The notes beneath the pieces were generated by a model, which made no database searches, had not been told where the DNA came from, and worked only from the letters and a program-made list of their open reading frames with translations. Shown piece after piece: positions 1 through 9,132 of a DNA stretch of 64,000 nt. Within the stretch, counting starts at the first letter, position 1; each line of letters begins with the position of its first letter. The position numbers and the translations under genes are program-made. Origin of the DNA: Pseudomonas sp. C1C7 (GTDB lineage Bacteria > Pseudomonadota > Gammaproteobacteria > Pseudomonadales > Pseudomonadaceae); assembly GCF_013359595.1 (NCBI RefSeq), contig NZ_JABFMP010000010.1, positions 62,001 through 126,000 of the forward strand, written 5' to 3'.

Positions 1-160
1 CTGGCCGAGCATGTACCACGATCATCTGCACAAGCGACCGCTGGAGCTGGACGCCATTTACGCCCGGCCACTGGCAGCGGCAAAGGCCGCGGGTTGCGAA
101 CTGCCGCGAATCGAGGCCTTGTATCGCAGTCTGGGTTTTATCGATCGACGCAATCGCTGA
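1..160 (+). CDS. 2-dehydropantoate 2-reductase-like protein, C-terminal fragment
   Basis: Only the last 52 codons are in the window; the reading frame starts at base 2 and ends at the TGA at 158-160. The residues run through a SMYHDH segment, RPLELDAIY and a C-terminal helix ending GFIDRRNR, which matches the end of the ApbA/PanE C-terminal domain that closes over ketopantoate and NADPH. The full enzyme would reduce ketopantoate to pantoate in coenzyme A synthesis. Many pseudomonads carry several PanE paralogues, so whether this is the true pantoate enzyme cannot be decided here. The gene is cut by the window edge, not broken. Confidence 0.7.
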   Translation, partial: WPSMYHDHLHKRPLELDAIYARPLAAAKAAGCELPRIEALYRSLGFIDRRNR

Positions 161-185
161 GTCGATCAAGCTGAGGGGGAAGGGC

Positions 186-1091
186 ATGCCCAAGAACATC
201 GACGACAAACTGGTGCTGGCGATTTCGTCCCGGGCACTGTTCGATTTGAGTGAAAGCCACAAGGTCTATCTGTCGAGCGGCGTCGAGGCCTATCGGCAGT
301 ATCAGATCGAGCACGAAGACGAAATTCTCGAACCCGGCGATGCCTTCCCTCTGGTGCAGAAACTCCTCAACCTCAATGCTCACCTCGGCCGCGCCCGGGT
401 CGAGGTGATCCTGGTGTCGCGCAACAGCGCCGACACCGGTCTGCGGGTGTTCAATTCGATCGATCACTACGGGCTGGCGATTTCCCGGGCGGCGTTCGTC
501 GGCGGGCGCAGTCCTTATCCCTACCTCAAGGCCTTTGGCTGCGACCTGTTTCTCTCGACCCATGCCGAAGACGTTCGCAGCGCGCTGGACGCCGGTTTCG
601 CCGCAGCGACCATTCTGTCAGGCGGGGCCAGCCGCGCCGCCAGCGATGAATTGCGCATTGCCTTCGACGGCGATGCGGTGCTGTTTTCCGACGAGTCCGA
701 GCGCGTCTATCAGTCCGGTGGTCTGGAAGCGTTTCAGGCCAAGGAACGCGAGTCGGCTCGCGAACCGTTGCGCGGCGGTCCTTTCAAGGGCTTCCTCGCC
801 GCCCTCAATCTGTTGCAGCGCGAGTTTCCCGATGGCGCCTGCCCGATTCGCACGGCGCTGGTCACCGCCCGCTCTGCGCCGGCCCACGAGCGGGTGATTC
901 GCACCCTGCGCGAGTGGGACATCCGCCTGGATGAGTCGCTGTTTCTGGGCGGCCTGACCAAATCGGCGTTTCTGGAAGCCTTCGCCGCCGACGTGTTTTT
1001 CGATGATCAGGCCGGTCATTGCGAGCTGGCCCGGGAAGTCGTCGCCACCGGTCATGTGCCCCATGGCATAAGCAACGAGCAAAAGGTTTAA
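186..1091 (+). CDS. 5'-nucleotidase (PF06189-type), 301 aa
   Basis: Cytosolic-type 5'-nucleotidase expected to dephosphorylate nucleoside 5'-monophosphates. The protein has the family opening LVLAISSRALFDLSESH (about residues 9-25), a conserved NSADTGLRVFNSI block near residue 80, and the late motif FFDDQAGHCELA (about 271-282) that carries acidic metal-binding residues. The length of about 300 aa is usual for the family. The ATG at 186 follows the purine-rich GAGGGGAAGGG and lies 25 bp after the preceding gene on the same strand, so the two may be cotranscribed. There is no signal peptide. Confidence 0.85.
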   Translation: MPKNIDDKLVLAISSRALFDLSESHKVYLSSGVEAYRQYQIEHEDEILEPGDAFPLVQKLLNLNAHLGRARVEVILVSRNSADTGLRVFNSIDHYGLAISRAAFVGGRSPYPYLKAFGCDLFLSTHAEDVRSALDAGFAAATILSGGASRAASDELRIAFDGDAVLFSDESERVYQSGGLEAFQAKERESAREPLRGGPFKGFLAALNLLQREFPDGACPIRTALVTARSAPAHERVIRTLREWDIRLDESLFLGGLTKSAFLEAFAADVFFDDQAGHCELAREVVATGHVPHGISNEQKV

Positions 1092-1185
1092 GCCCGCCGA
1101 TCAACGTGTTGCGCCAAACGTCGTAGTCTCCAAGGCACTGCTAAGCTGAATCAATCTCCGCCATGTTGGCATTCGAGGAGGTCAT

Positions 1186-1689
1186 ATGATTCGCTCGATG
1201 CTCTATGCCACTGACCTCGGCCTGTACGCCCCCGTGGTGATGCAACACGCCCTGGAACTGGCACGGACATTCAATGCCGACCTGTACGTAGTGCATGCGG
1301 TCGAGCCCATGGGGCTGTTTGCCGAATCGGTGCTGCAGAGCTATCTGGATGAGCAGGCGCTGAACGAATTTCACAGTCAGGGTCTGAATAACGTCATTGC
1401 CAATATCGAACAACGGGTACTGGACAGTTTTCGGGAGGAATTGGGAGAAGAGGGCGAGCATGACCTGGAGCGGATTCAGGCGGTACGGGTGCTGCAGGGC
1501 GATCCGGCGCAAGTGATTCTGGATCAGGCGCAGAAACTCTCCGTGGATTTACTGATCGTAGGTAGCCATAGCCATGGTGCTGGTGCGGAAACGCCTTTGG
1601 GGCGGACCGCAGCGCGTGTGTTGCAGCTGTCGAAGGTGCCGGTTTACCTGGTGCCGCTGGTGCAACGTCGTCGCCAGGGGGATCGCTAG
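1186..1689 (+). CDS. Universal stress protein, UspA family, 167 aa
   Basis: Single-domain UspA-fold cytoplasmic protein. It begins with the hydrophobic strand IRSMLYATDL, typical of the fold, and ends with the nucleotide-binding loop VGSHSHGAGAETPLGRTA (about residues 125-142) followed by VPVYLVP. The GxxGx9G-type spacing suggests an ATP-binding subclass. A longer than usual helical insert (about residues 45-100) precedes the binding loop. An AGGAGG box lies a few bases before the ATG. It is separately transcribed, with 94 bp before it and 112 bp to cysB. The substrate or client cannot be predicted. Confidence 0.85.
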   Translation: MIRSMLYATDLGLYAPVVMQHALELARTFNADLYVVHAVEPMGLFAESVLQSYLDEQALNEFHSQGLNNVIANIEQRVLDSFREELGEEGEHDLERIQAVRVLQGDPAQVILDQAQKLSVDLLIVGSHSHGAGAETPLGRTAARVLQLSKVPVYLVPLVQRRRQGDR

Positions 1690-1792
1690 AACGTGAATAG
1701 TGGCATTCTGATAAAAAGTTCTAGATTTATTCTTCAAACCATTCATATAGTTATATACCGTCGCTGATGCCCGTGGCGTCTATCTGCTTTGA

Positions 1793-2776
<984 letters not shown>

Positions 2777-2782
2777 TCCTTT

Positions 2783-3265
2783 CTAGACGACCTCGGTGAC
2801 AGCGAACTGTTGCCGAGCGCCCGCCACCAGAATCTCCACCTCATCGCCCTCGAACTTGCCCAGCAGGCTTTTGCCCAGCGGTGAGCGCGGGGTGATGACG
2901 GTGATCGGTTGCCCCACCAGCTCCACCTTCAGCCCTGCGGCATCCGGTGCCAGGAACAGCCACTGTTCGCGACCCTGTTCGTCTTCCAGGCCCAGCAGCG
3001 CACCGACCTCGATACCCCGTTGATCGTCATAGGGACGCAGCACCAGGTTCTGGCAAAGCGCCAGGGACTGGCGGATTTCCTCGACGCGCCTGGCTTGCCC
3101 GGCCGCCAGATAGGACGCTTCCAGTCCCAGGGTGTCGTACTTGTTTTCGGCGATGTTTTCTTCGTGAGTCGCGGTTTCGTAGGCGGTCAGCGCCGCGCGC
3201 TCGGCGATGTCGAGATCGATGCGCAGCTTGTCGAGAATCAGTTGGTGGACGGTCTGTTTATTCAT
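2783..3265 (-). CDS. GreA/GreB-family transcription factor, 160 aa
   Basis: Resembles transcript-cleavage factors GreA/GreB: an N-terminal helical hairpin (about residues 5-75) with an acidic segment THEENIAENKYD near the tip, then a C-terminal globular domain (about 85-155) with the Gre signature region ITPRSPLGKSLLGKFEGDEV. Gre factors insert the coiled coil into the RNA polymerase secondary channel and stimulate cleavage of backtracked RNA. The ATG at 3265 is chosen because homologues begin MNKQTVHQLI; an in-frame upstream extension to 3346 lacks family similarity. It is distinct from canonical GreA and GreB, so the exact role (cleavage factor or competitor) is open. Confidence 0.75.
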   Translation of the reverse strand: MNKQTVHQLILDKLRIDLDIAERAALTAYETATHEENIAENKYDTLGLEASYLAAGQARRVEEIRQSLALCQNLVLRPYDDQRGIEVGALLGLEDEQGREQWLFLAPDAAGLKVELVGQPITVITPRSPLGKSLLGKFEGDEVEILVAGARQQFAVTEVV

Positions 3266-3267
3266 GA

Positions 3268-3675
3268 TCAATCGCAGAATTGCAGGACATTGGCCCGGCT
3301 TTTTTCGCTGGGTGCCGTCCGGTCCTGTTGCAGCCAGAACTGGCATTTGGGGTTCGACAGATTACGGTTACTGCTACGGGCCTGATCGAGCCGCGCGGCC
3401 TGTTCGCTCTTGCGCAGGTTCTCTTCGTATTGCTCGAACAGCGGGCTCTGAGGAGGAAGATCGGGAACCTGCTGCACCACGGGCGGGTTGGCCAGTTGTT
3501 GCACCGCCTGGGCCACCGGCGCCAATTGTTCGTTGAACACAAAGCGTGAGGCGAGCCAGCACGTCAGTGCGATGGCGATGAACCCCAGCCACAGACCCAG
3601 GGCAATGCTGCCGGTCAGTTGCAGGGCATTGAGCTGGATCGGCAACGGACGGCGCGGGTTGGGACGGTAGGGCAT
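3268..3675 (-). CDS. Small inner-membrane protein with periplasmic tail, 135 aa, function unknown
   Basis: I do not recognise a named family. A basic, proline-rich cytoplasmic N-terminus (PYRPNPRRP) is followed by one strong transmembrane helix at about residues 20-44, then a Gln/Pro-rich linker and a helical tail containing two cysteines (CQFWLQQD and the terminal QFCD) that could form a disulfide in the periplasm. It lies 2 bp upstream of the Gre-like gene on the same strand, so both are likely one transcript. A purine-rich stretch precedes the ATG at 3675. The topology is inferred from hydrophobicity only. Confidence 0.7.
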   Translation of the reverse strand: MPYRPNPRRPLPIQLNALQLTGSIALGLWLGFIAIALTCWLASRFVFNEQLAPVAQAVQQLANPPVVQQVPDLPPQSPLFEQYEENLRKSEQAARLDQARSSNRNLSNPKCQFWLQQDRTAPSEKSRANVLQFCD

Positions 3676-3798
3676 GGTTGCCTCCTGGCGGTGGGTCGCG
3701 GGCATTTGCGATTGTCGCAGAAAGATTAATCGTCGTCGGCTCTTCTGTATGGGGGAATTTATGCGGACAATCGCTGCCTTTGCCAACGGGAGCCTGGA

Positions 3799-4956
3799 AT
3801 GTCTGAACTGCCTCAAATGAAAAAAACCAGGCGCTGGGATATTTTTTGCACCGTGGTGGATAACTACGGCGACATCGGCGTGACCTGGCGCCTGGCGCGC
3901 CAACTGGTTGCCGAGCATGGCCTGGCGGTGCGCTTGTGGGTCGATGATCTGCGCGCCTTCGAGCGCATGTGCCCGGAAATCGATACCCGCATCGACCAAC
4001 AATGGCAGCAGGGCGTCGAAGTGCGTCACTGGAGCGCCGACTTCCAGCCGGTCGAGGCCGCGGATGTGGTGATTGCCGCATTCGCCTGCCAATTGCCGAG
4101 TGTCTACATGGACGCCATGGCCGAGCGCGAGAAGCCGCCGCTGTGGATGAACCTCGATTACCTGAGTGCCGAGGACTGGGTGATCGGCTGTCACGGCTTG
4201 CCGTCGGTCAAATACCGGCACGTGCAGAAGTTCTTCTTCTTTCCGGGCTTCCGCCAGGGGACCGGTGGTTTGCTGCGCGAGGGCGGATTGCTCGATCGGC
4301 GCCAGCAGTTCCAGGAGGATCCCGAGGCTCAGCGCGCTTTTCTGCAAGGCCTGGGGATCGATCGTGTTCCGGGTTCACAGCTGATTTCGTTGTTCGCCTA
4401 CGAAAACGCGGGGCTGGCCAGCTGGATGGACGCGCTGGCGGGCGATTCGACGCCGACGCATCTGTTGGTGCCGGAAGGGCGGATTCTGGGGGACGTCGAG
4501 CGCTGGCTGGGGTTAAGCGACCTGACGGCCGGCGCCGTGCATGTGCGCGATGGCCTGACCGTGCAGGTATTGCCGTTCGTCCGGCAGGACGAGTACGACC
4601 GCTTGTTGTGGTGCTGTGATTTCAACGCCGTGCGCGGTGAGGATTCGTTCGTCCGGGCGCAGTGGGCGGGGCGGCCGTTGCTCTGGCACATTTATCAGCA
4701 GGAAGAAGACGTCCATCTGGACAAGCTCGAGGCCTTCCTCACGCTGTATGTGAAGGATCTTTCGGAGCCTGCGCGGGAGGCCATCAGCGGTTTGTGGCGT
4801 GCCTGGAACGCTGGCGAAAAAATGACCGACCACTGGCAATCGACCCGCAAACACTGGCCGGAGCTGCAAAAACACGCCCAGACGTGGTGTCTGGAACAGG
4901 CCTCCCGGCCCGATCTCGCCGCGGCGCTGGTACAGTTTTATGTAAATTGGCTATGA
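3799..4956 (+). CDS. earP: EarP, EF-P arginine rhamnosyltransferase, 385 aa
   Basis: Transfers rhamnose from dTDP-rhamnose to Arg32 of elongation factor P, the modification that activates EF-P in pseudomonads. The N-terminal motif WDIFCTVVDNYGDIGVTWRL contains the two aspartates (D21 and D25 here) known to be needed for catalysis; the C-terminal donor-site segment with RGEDSFVRAQWAGRP holds the conserved Glu. Length fits the family (about 375-385). The ATG at 3799 follows GGGAG; a second ATG at 3817 (MKKTRRWDIF) is an alternative start nearer to homologue length. It is immediately followed by its substrate gene efp, the classic pairing. Confidence 0.95.
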   Translation: MSELPQMKKTRRWDIFCTVVDNYGDIGVTWRLARQLVAEHGLAVRLWVDDLRAFERMCPEIDTRIDQQWQQGVEVRHWSADFQPVEAADVVIAAFACQLPSVYMDAMAEREKPPLWMNLDYLSAEDWVIGCHGLPSVKYRHVQKFFFFPGFRQGTGGLLREGGLLDRRQQFQEDPEAQRAFLQGLGIDRVPGSQLISLFAYENAGLASWMDALAGDSTPTHLLVPEGRILGDVERWLGLSDLTAGAVHVRDGLTVQVLPFVRQDEYDRLLWCCDFNAVRGEDSFVRAQWAGRPLLWHIYQQEEDVHLDKLEAFLTLYVKDLSEPAREAISGLWRAWNAGEKMTDHWQSTRKHWPELQKHAQTWCLEQASRPDLAAALVQFYVNWL

Positions 4957-4957
4957 T
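4929..4957 (+). promoter_or_regulatory. Possible efp promoter at the end of earP
   Basis: A good extended-type -10 hexamer TATGAT (4952-4957) overlaps the earP stop region, with a poor -35 match (GGTACA, 4929-4934) at 17 bp. This would let efp be transcribed independently of earP. It rests on sequence inspection only. Confidence 0.35.
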
Positions 4958-5004
4958 ACGCGGCCTAGATTTTTGTAAATCCCATCCAAATTCGGATATT
5001 CGCA

Positions 5005-5574
5005 ATGAAAACTGGTAAAGAACTCAAACCCGGTACCGTGCTGCGTATCGACAACGATCCATGGCTGGTTCAGAAAGCTGAATTCACCAAATCGGGCCGT
5101 AACAGCGCGATCATGAAGACCAAGCTGAAGAACCTGCTGACCGGCTACAAGACCGAAACCGTTTACGGTGCGGACGACAAGCTGGACGACGTGATCCTGG
5201 ATCGCAAAGAAGCGACCCTGTCGTTCATCAGCGGTGACTCCTACACGTTCATGGACACCACCGACTACACCATGTACGAGCTGAACGCTGAAGACATCGA
5301 AGCCGTTCTGCCGTTCATCGAAGAAGGCATGACCGACGTCTGCGAAGCCGTATTCTTCGAAGGCCGTCTGGTTTCCGTAGAGCTGCCGACCACCATCGTG
5401 CGTCAGGTTGCCTACACCGAAGGTTCCGCTCGCGGCGACACTTCCGGCAAGGTCATGAAGCCTGCCAAACTGAAGAACGGCACCGAACTGTCGGTTGCTG
5501 ACTTCATCGAAATCGACGACATGATCGAAATCGACACCCGCGAAGGCGGTTCCTACAAAGGCCGTGCTAAATAA
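5005..5574 (+). CDS. efp: Elongation factor P, 189 aa
   Basis: Ribosomal E-site factor that rescues stalling at consecutive prolines. Three beta-barrel domains are expected: the KOW-like N domain (1-65), the OB domain (66-128) and the C-terminal domain (129-189). The loop KSGRNSA carries Arg at position 32 rather than Lys, which is the residue rhamnosylated by EarP; this fits the adjacent earP gene and the expected absence of the EpmA lysylation route. Length is standard. Codon use is strongly biased to preferred codons, as for a highly expressed gene. A strong intrinsic terminator follows. Confidence 0.97.
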   Translation: MKTGKELKPGTVLRIDNDPWLVQKAEFTKSGRNSAIMKTKLKNLLTGYKTETVYGADDKLDDVILDRKEATLSFISGDSYTFMDTTDYTMYELNAEDIEAVLPFIEEGMTDVCEAVFFEGRLVSVELPTTIVRQVAYTEGSARGDTSGKVMKPAKLKNGTELSVADFIEIDDMIEIDTREGGSYKGRAK

Positions 5575-5591
5575 GCACTGCTTGAGGAATG

Positions 5592-5622
5592 AAAAAGCCC
5601 GACCATTGAGTCGGGCTTTTTT
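5592..5622 (+). terminator. Intrinsic terminator after efp
   Basis: Perfect 12-bp inverted repeat AAAAAGCCCGAC / GTCGGGCTTTTT with a 6-nt loop, ending in a run of six T residues, 17 bp after the efp stop. Confidence 0.9.
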
Positions 5623-5645
5623 GTGCCTGAAAGATTTCCCCTTCC

Positions 5646-5737
5646 TGTAGGAGCGAGGCTTGCCCGCGAAAGCGTCCTATCAGCCGACTCTGATGTCGAT
5701 TGATACTACGCCTTCGCGGGCAAGCCTCGCTCCTGCA
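5646..5737. repeat. REP-type inverted pair (GAGCGAGGCTTGCCCGCGAA family)
   Basis: Two arms, 5646-5670 and 5713-5737, are inverted copies of TGTAGGAGCGAGGCTTGCCC plus GCGAA, separated by 42 bp. This is the paired arrangement typical of Pseudomonas REP elements. It sits between convergently transcribed efp and the esterase gene. Confidence 0.8.
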
Positions 5738-5747
5738 AGGGATTGTG

Positions 5748-6764
5748 TTATTTCAGGTGCTCCTTGAGCTCCTGCGAAGCCTGCAACATCGCCGAACGCA
5801 CCGCCGGCACCTGGCTGACCACGTTGAGCAAACCGTAGTCGTGGATCATACCGTTGTAGCGAACCGAGGTCACCGGCACGCCGGCTTCGTCGAGTTTGCG
5901 GGCGTAGGCTTCGCCTTCGTCGCGCAGCACGTCGGCACTTGCCGTCTGCACCAGCGCCGGTGGCAGGCCCTTGAGTTGCGCAGGGGTTGCCCGCAGCGGC
6001 GAGGCGTAGATCTCGTTACGCTGGTTGGCGTCGGTGGTGTAGTTGTCCCAGAACCACTTCATCATGTTGCGGGTGAGGAAGTGCCCCTCGGCATACTGAT
6101 TGTAGGAACCGGTATCGAAGTTGGCATCGGTCACCGGCCACAGCAGAACCTGATACTTGATTGCCGGCGTGCCCTTGTCTTTGGCCATCAGCGCGACCAC
6201 TGCCGCCATGTTGCCGCCGACGCTGTTGCCGGCTACGGCCAGACGCTTGCCGTCGACGTTGATTTCTTTGCCGTGCTCGGCCACCCATTTGGTTGCCGCG
6301 TAAGCCTGGTTGATCGCCACCGGGTAATGCGCTTCCGGTGAAGGGGTGTAGTTGACGAACACCGCCACCGCGCCGGAACCGGCCACCAGGTCACGAACCA
6401 GCCGTTCGTGGGTCGGGAAATCCCCCAGCACCCAGCCACCGCCGTGGAAGAACATGAACACCGGCAGCTCGCCCTTGACCCCGGCCGGCCGGACGATGGT
6501 CAGACTCAGTGGCTGGCCATCGACCTGGATTGTCTTCTGGCTGACATCGGCTTTCGGTAACGTCAGCTTCACCCCCGACTGTGCGCCCACCAGCACGGCG
6601 CGGGCATCCTTGGGCGTCATCTGTTCCATCGGTTTGCCGGTGCCGGCGTTCAACACATCGAGAAATGCCTGGGTGTTGTGTTCAACGTCGCCGGCAAATG
6701 CGCTGTGGACGGACAGAGCGAGAAGGGTACCGGTCAAGACTTTGCTGAAAGTATTCATGTTCAT
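5748..6764 (-). CDS. Secreted alpha/beta hydrolase (HSL/acetyl-hydrolase type), 338 aa
   Basis: Esterase or lipase of the hormone-sensitive-lipase class. A signal peptide is clear: a short N-region, a hydrophobic core VLTGTLLALSV and cleavage after HSAFA (about residue 24), so the enzyme should be periplasmic. The oxyanion-hole motif FFHGGGW (about 122-128) and the nucleophile elbow GNSVGG (Ser near 191) are intact; the later VQTASADVLRDEG and GMIHDYG segments supply the Asp and His of the triad. The second Met (MNTFSK, 6758) is an alternative start. The gene lies 31 bp downstream of ohr on the same strand and could be cotranscribed with it. The substrate is unknown. Confidence 0.85.
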   Translation of the reverse strand: MNMNTFSKVLTGTLLALSVHSAFAGDVEHNTQAFLDVLNAGTGKPMEQMTPKDARAVLVGAQSGVKLTLPKADVSQKTIQVDGQPLSLTIVRPAGVKGELPVFMFFHGGGWVLGDFPTHERLVRDLVAGSGAVAVFVNYTPSPEAHYPVAINQAYAATKWVAEHGKEINVDGKRLAVAGNSVGGNMAAVVALMAKDKGTPAIKYQVLLWPVTDANFDTGSYNQYAEGHFLTRNMMKWFWDNYTTDANQRNEIYASPLRATPAQLKGLPPALVQTASADVLRDEGEAYARKLDEAGVPVTSVRYNGMIHDYGLLNVVSQVPAVRSAMLQASQELKEHLK

Positions 6765-6795
6765 TTCCTGTTCGGGCCTGGTTGGACGGCGATGG

Positions 6796-7215
6796 TTAGA
6801 CGGTCACGTGCAGACGTACATCGACGTTGCCACGGGTGGCGTTGGAGTACGGGCAGACCTGGTGAGCTGCGTCGACCAGTGCTTGTGCGTCGGCTTGTTC
6901 CAGGCCCGGCAGGCTGATGTGCAGGTCGATGTCCAGACCGAAACCGCCAGGGATCTGGCCGATGCCGACATGGGCGGTGATCGAGGCATCGCTCGGGATG
7001 CTGCGCTTGGTCTGGCTGGCGACGAACTTCAGGGCGCCGATGAAGCAGGCGGAGTAGCCGGCGGCGAACAGTTGCTCAGGGTTGGTGGCCGCACCGCCTG
7101 CACCGCCGAGTTCTTTCGGGGTAGCGAGTTTGACGTCGAGAATGTTGTCGCTGGAGATCGCACGACCGTCACGGCCACCGGTGGAAGTTGCGATTGCGGT
7201 GTAGAGAGTTTGCAT
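6796..7215 (-). CDS. ohr: Ohr, organic hydroperoxide reductase, 139 aa
   Basis: Thiol peroxidase of the Ohr/OsmC family that reduces organic and fatty-acid hydroperoxides using lipoylated proteins. The catalytic cysteines are visible: C57 in GYSACFIGAL and C121 in VCPYSNATRGN. Other family marks are the N-terminal GGRDGRA and the EQLFAAGYSAC helix. Length is typical. The regulator ohrR lies upstream on the same strand, with a 317-bp gap holding a promoter, inverted-repeat operators and a REP pair, so ohr has its own peroxide-inducible promoter. Confidence 0.95.
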   Translation of the reverse strand: MQTLYTAIATSTGGRDGRAISSDNILDVKLATPKELGGAGGAATNPEQLFAAGYSACFIGALKFVASQTKRSIPSDASITAHVGIGQIPGGFGLDIDLHISLPGLEQADAQALVDAAHQVCPYSNATRGNVDVRLHVTV

Positions 7216-7254
7216 GGTGAAAGCCTCGTTCGATTGGATTTGACTGGGTTTGTG

Positions 7255-7321
7255 TTGCGCTAAATGTTTGCGCGCTAACTGAGTGCGAAATAAATGTATC
7301 GTGCCAATATTTAGCGCGCAA
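7255..7321 (-). promoter_or_regulatory. ohr promoter with inverted-repeat OhrR operators
   Basis: On the minus strand a -35 TTGCGC (7316-7321) and -10 TACATT (7293-7298) are 17 bp apart. An 11-bp element TTAGCGCGCAA at 7311-7321 covers the -35, and its exact inverse TTGCGCGCTAA lies at 7268-7278 downstream of the -10; a third partial copy TTGCGCTAAAT is at 7255-7265. Repeats bracketing the promoter fit repression by the neighbouring MarR protein OhrR. The assignment to OhrR is inference. Confidence 0.6.
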
Positions 7322-7424
7322 GATAAATTTTTGAAAAAGTTTCCAGTGAACGAACGATATGGTCGTTAGTTGTTGATTTATAAAGATTTAATCGGCTGAA
7401 ACTTTTTGTGGGGGCAGAAAGAAA

Positions 7425-7515
7425 TGTGGGAGCGGGCTTGCTCGCGAAAGCGGTGTATCAGTCGGCACATTCGCTGAATGACACACCGCTTTTCGCGAGC
7501 AAGCCCGCTCCCACA
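7425..7515. repeat. REP-type inverted pair in the ohr-ohrR gap
   Basis: Arms 7425-7456 and 7481-7515 are inverted copies of TGTGGGAGCGGGCTTGCTCG followed by CGAAAGCGGTGT. The element lies just 3' of ohrR and about 100 bp before the ohr operators, so the 317-bp space 7216-7532 is fully explained by this repeat plus the ohr promoter. Confidence 0.8.
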
Positions 7516-7532
7516 GGGTTCCAGGGTGTTTT

Positions 7533-7997
7533 TTAGATCAGGCTGCCCTGCAAATGCCGACGCAGTTCTTGCAGCTCCGCCTGCAGATTCTGCAAACGCT
7601 CCAGCGTCATGCCGCTGGCGCCGAGGATGCACTGGGGAATGCCCCGGGCCTTGTCTCGCAAGCCCCGGCCCTGGTCGGTGAGCTCGACGATGACGACGCG
7701 CTCGTCTTCACGGCTGCGGGTACGGCTGAGCAGGCCTTCGGCTTCCAGGCGTTTGAGCAGGGGCGTGAGCGAGCCGGGATCGGTCAGCAGGCGTGCGCTG
7801 ATTTCTCCCACGGTCAAACCATCCTGTTCCCACAGCACCATCATCGCCAGGTACTGTGGATAAGTCAGGCCCAGCGCCTGCAACAGGGGCTTGTAGACCT
7901 TGGTCATCATCAGTGACGTGGAATGCAGGGCGAAGCAGGCCTGGTTGTCCAGCAGCAGGTCGTCGCAGTTATCCGGGGTGTCGCGTTCGGTGGTCAT
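7533..7997 (-). CDS. ohrR: OhrR, MarR-family organic peroxide sensor, 154 aa
   Basis: Repressor that releases ohr when oxidised by organic peroxides. The reactive cysteine is C21 in NQACFALHSTS and a second cysteine, C123 in GIPQCILG, makes it a two-Cys OhrR of the Xanthomonas type. The winged helix spans about 50-110 with TVGEISARLLTDPGSLTPLLKRL as recognition region and DERVV as wing. The ATG at 7997 is preferred because an AAGG box precedes it; two upstream in-frame starts (8024, 8039) have no ribosome site. It is upstream of ohr on the same strand. Confidence 0.92.
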   Translation of the reverse strand: MTTERDTPDNCDDLLLDNQACFALHSTSLMMTKVYKPLLQALGLTYPQYLAMMVLWEQDGLTVGEISARLLTDPGSLTPLLKRLEAEGLLSRTRSREDERVVIVELTDQGRGLRDKARGIPQCILGASGMTLERLQNLQAELQELRRHLQGSLI

Positions 7998-8066
7998 TTC
8001 GAAGCCTTGAGCAATGATCGTCATGAATCTAGCGGTCAAATCTTTAATGCGCCAGACAATTCCGGA

Positions 8067-9023
8067 CTAGTGGCGATTCAGATGGGTTTGCAGCACCAGA
8101 TCCCAAGGCGGGATCGGGCTGAAGCGGGTTTTCAGGTACTCCAGCAACAGGCGACTGCGGGAATTGGGTTGTTGTTCCAGGCGCAGGGCATAGATCCCGG
8201 CGCTTTCCGGCTTGGGCAGACCGCTTTCGCAGAACAGCGGCAACAACTCGCCACGCACCAGGTATTCGCTGGCCAGCCAGGTCGGCAAATGGGCGATGCC
8301 CAGACCGGCTAGTGCGCCGAAAACCAGGGCCTCGGCATTGTTGGCACTCATGCGTATGCGCGAAGGTCGATGCAGTTGCATCTGACCTTCAAGCTCGAAG
8401 CGCCATGCGAACTGTGGTGCCAATCCCTCCCAGTCCACGCCGTCGTGTTCGCAGAGTTGCACCGGGCCTCTGGGGACGCCCCGGCGTTGCAGATAGTCCG
8501 GGCTGGCACAGGCGATACGCATCATGCTCGCCAGCGGGGTAGCGACCAGTCGGGTATCGGCCAATTGACCGGTACGCAGCACCAGGTCGACTTTACCCAG
8601 ATTCAGGCCCTGCATATCGACGAAGCTGTCGATCAGATGCAGGTGCACATCAAGGCCAGGATAAAGCGCCAGAAAGTCTGCGATTACCGGTGCCAGATGG
8701 CGACGACCGAATGCTGCCGGGGCGTCCACCCGAATCAGACCTTCGGGTGCGCTGCTCAGGGACACCGCCTCGGCTCGCGCCAGCCGCAGTTCCTCGACGA
8801 TCCGTCGGGCCCGTTCCGCAAATGCCAAACCGGCCGGCGTCGCTCGAACAGCGTGGGTCGTGCGAACGAACAACTGGCTGCCCACGGCGCTTTCGAGGCT
8901 GTCGATCCGCCGCGCCACCGCAGAGGGCGTCAGCGGATGACGACGAGAGGCGGCAGAAAAACTTCCGGTTTCCAGAACGTCCAGGAACAGAGCGAGCTGG
9001 TCAGTCAATTGATTAGGGTTCAT
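8067..9023 (-). CDS. LysR-family transcriptional regulator, 318 aa
   Basis: N-terminal winged helix (about residues 8-67) with the usual FLDVLETGSFSAASRR start and AVARRIDSLESAVGSQLFVR, then a linker helix and a PBP2-type effector domain (about 92-300). The RRHLAPVIADFLALYPGLDVHL segment is typical of the subgroup whose members regulate divergent transport or oxidoreductase genes. It is divergent from the TSUP exporter gene at 9133, and a near-perfect palindrome TATGC-N7-GCATA sits in the 109-bp space, which makes that exporter its probable target. The effector is unknown. Confidence 0.85.
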   Translation of the reverse strand: MNPNQLTDQLALFLDVLETGSFSAASRRHPLTPSAVARRIDSLESAVGSQLFVRTTHAVRATPAGLAFAERARRIVEELRLARAEAVSLSSAPEGLIRVDAPAAFGRRHLAPVIADFLALYPGLDVHLHLIDSFVDMQGLNLGKVDLVLRTGQLADTRLVATPLASMMRIACASPDYLQRRGVPRGPVQLCEHDGVDWEGLAPQFAWRFELEGQMQLHRPSRIRMSANNAEALVFGALAGLGIAHLPTWLASEYLVRGELLPLFCESGLPKPESAGIYALRLEQQPNSRSRLLLEYLKTRFSPIPPWDLVLQTHLNRH

Positions 9024-9039
9024 GAAAAGCCGTTTTGCT

Positions 9040-9056
9040 TATGCGAGTTGGGCATA
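9040..9056. promoter_or_regulatory. Candidate LysR-type binding site
   Basis: TATGC-N7-GCATA is an exact interrupted palindrome (9040-9044 and 9052-9056) containing a T-N11-A core, located 17 bp upstream of the LysR start codon and between it and the divergent TSUP gene. Such placement is usual for autoregulated LysR proteins. Confidence 0.4.
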
Positions 9057-9132
9057 GCCATTGTGCGCTGCTGTGCGTTTCCCCACCAGAATCATCTGAG
9101 TACGATGAGCTCACTATCTGGAGGACCTCGCA

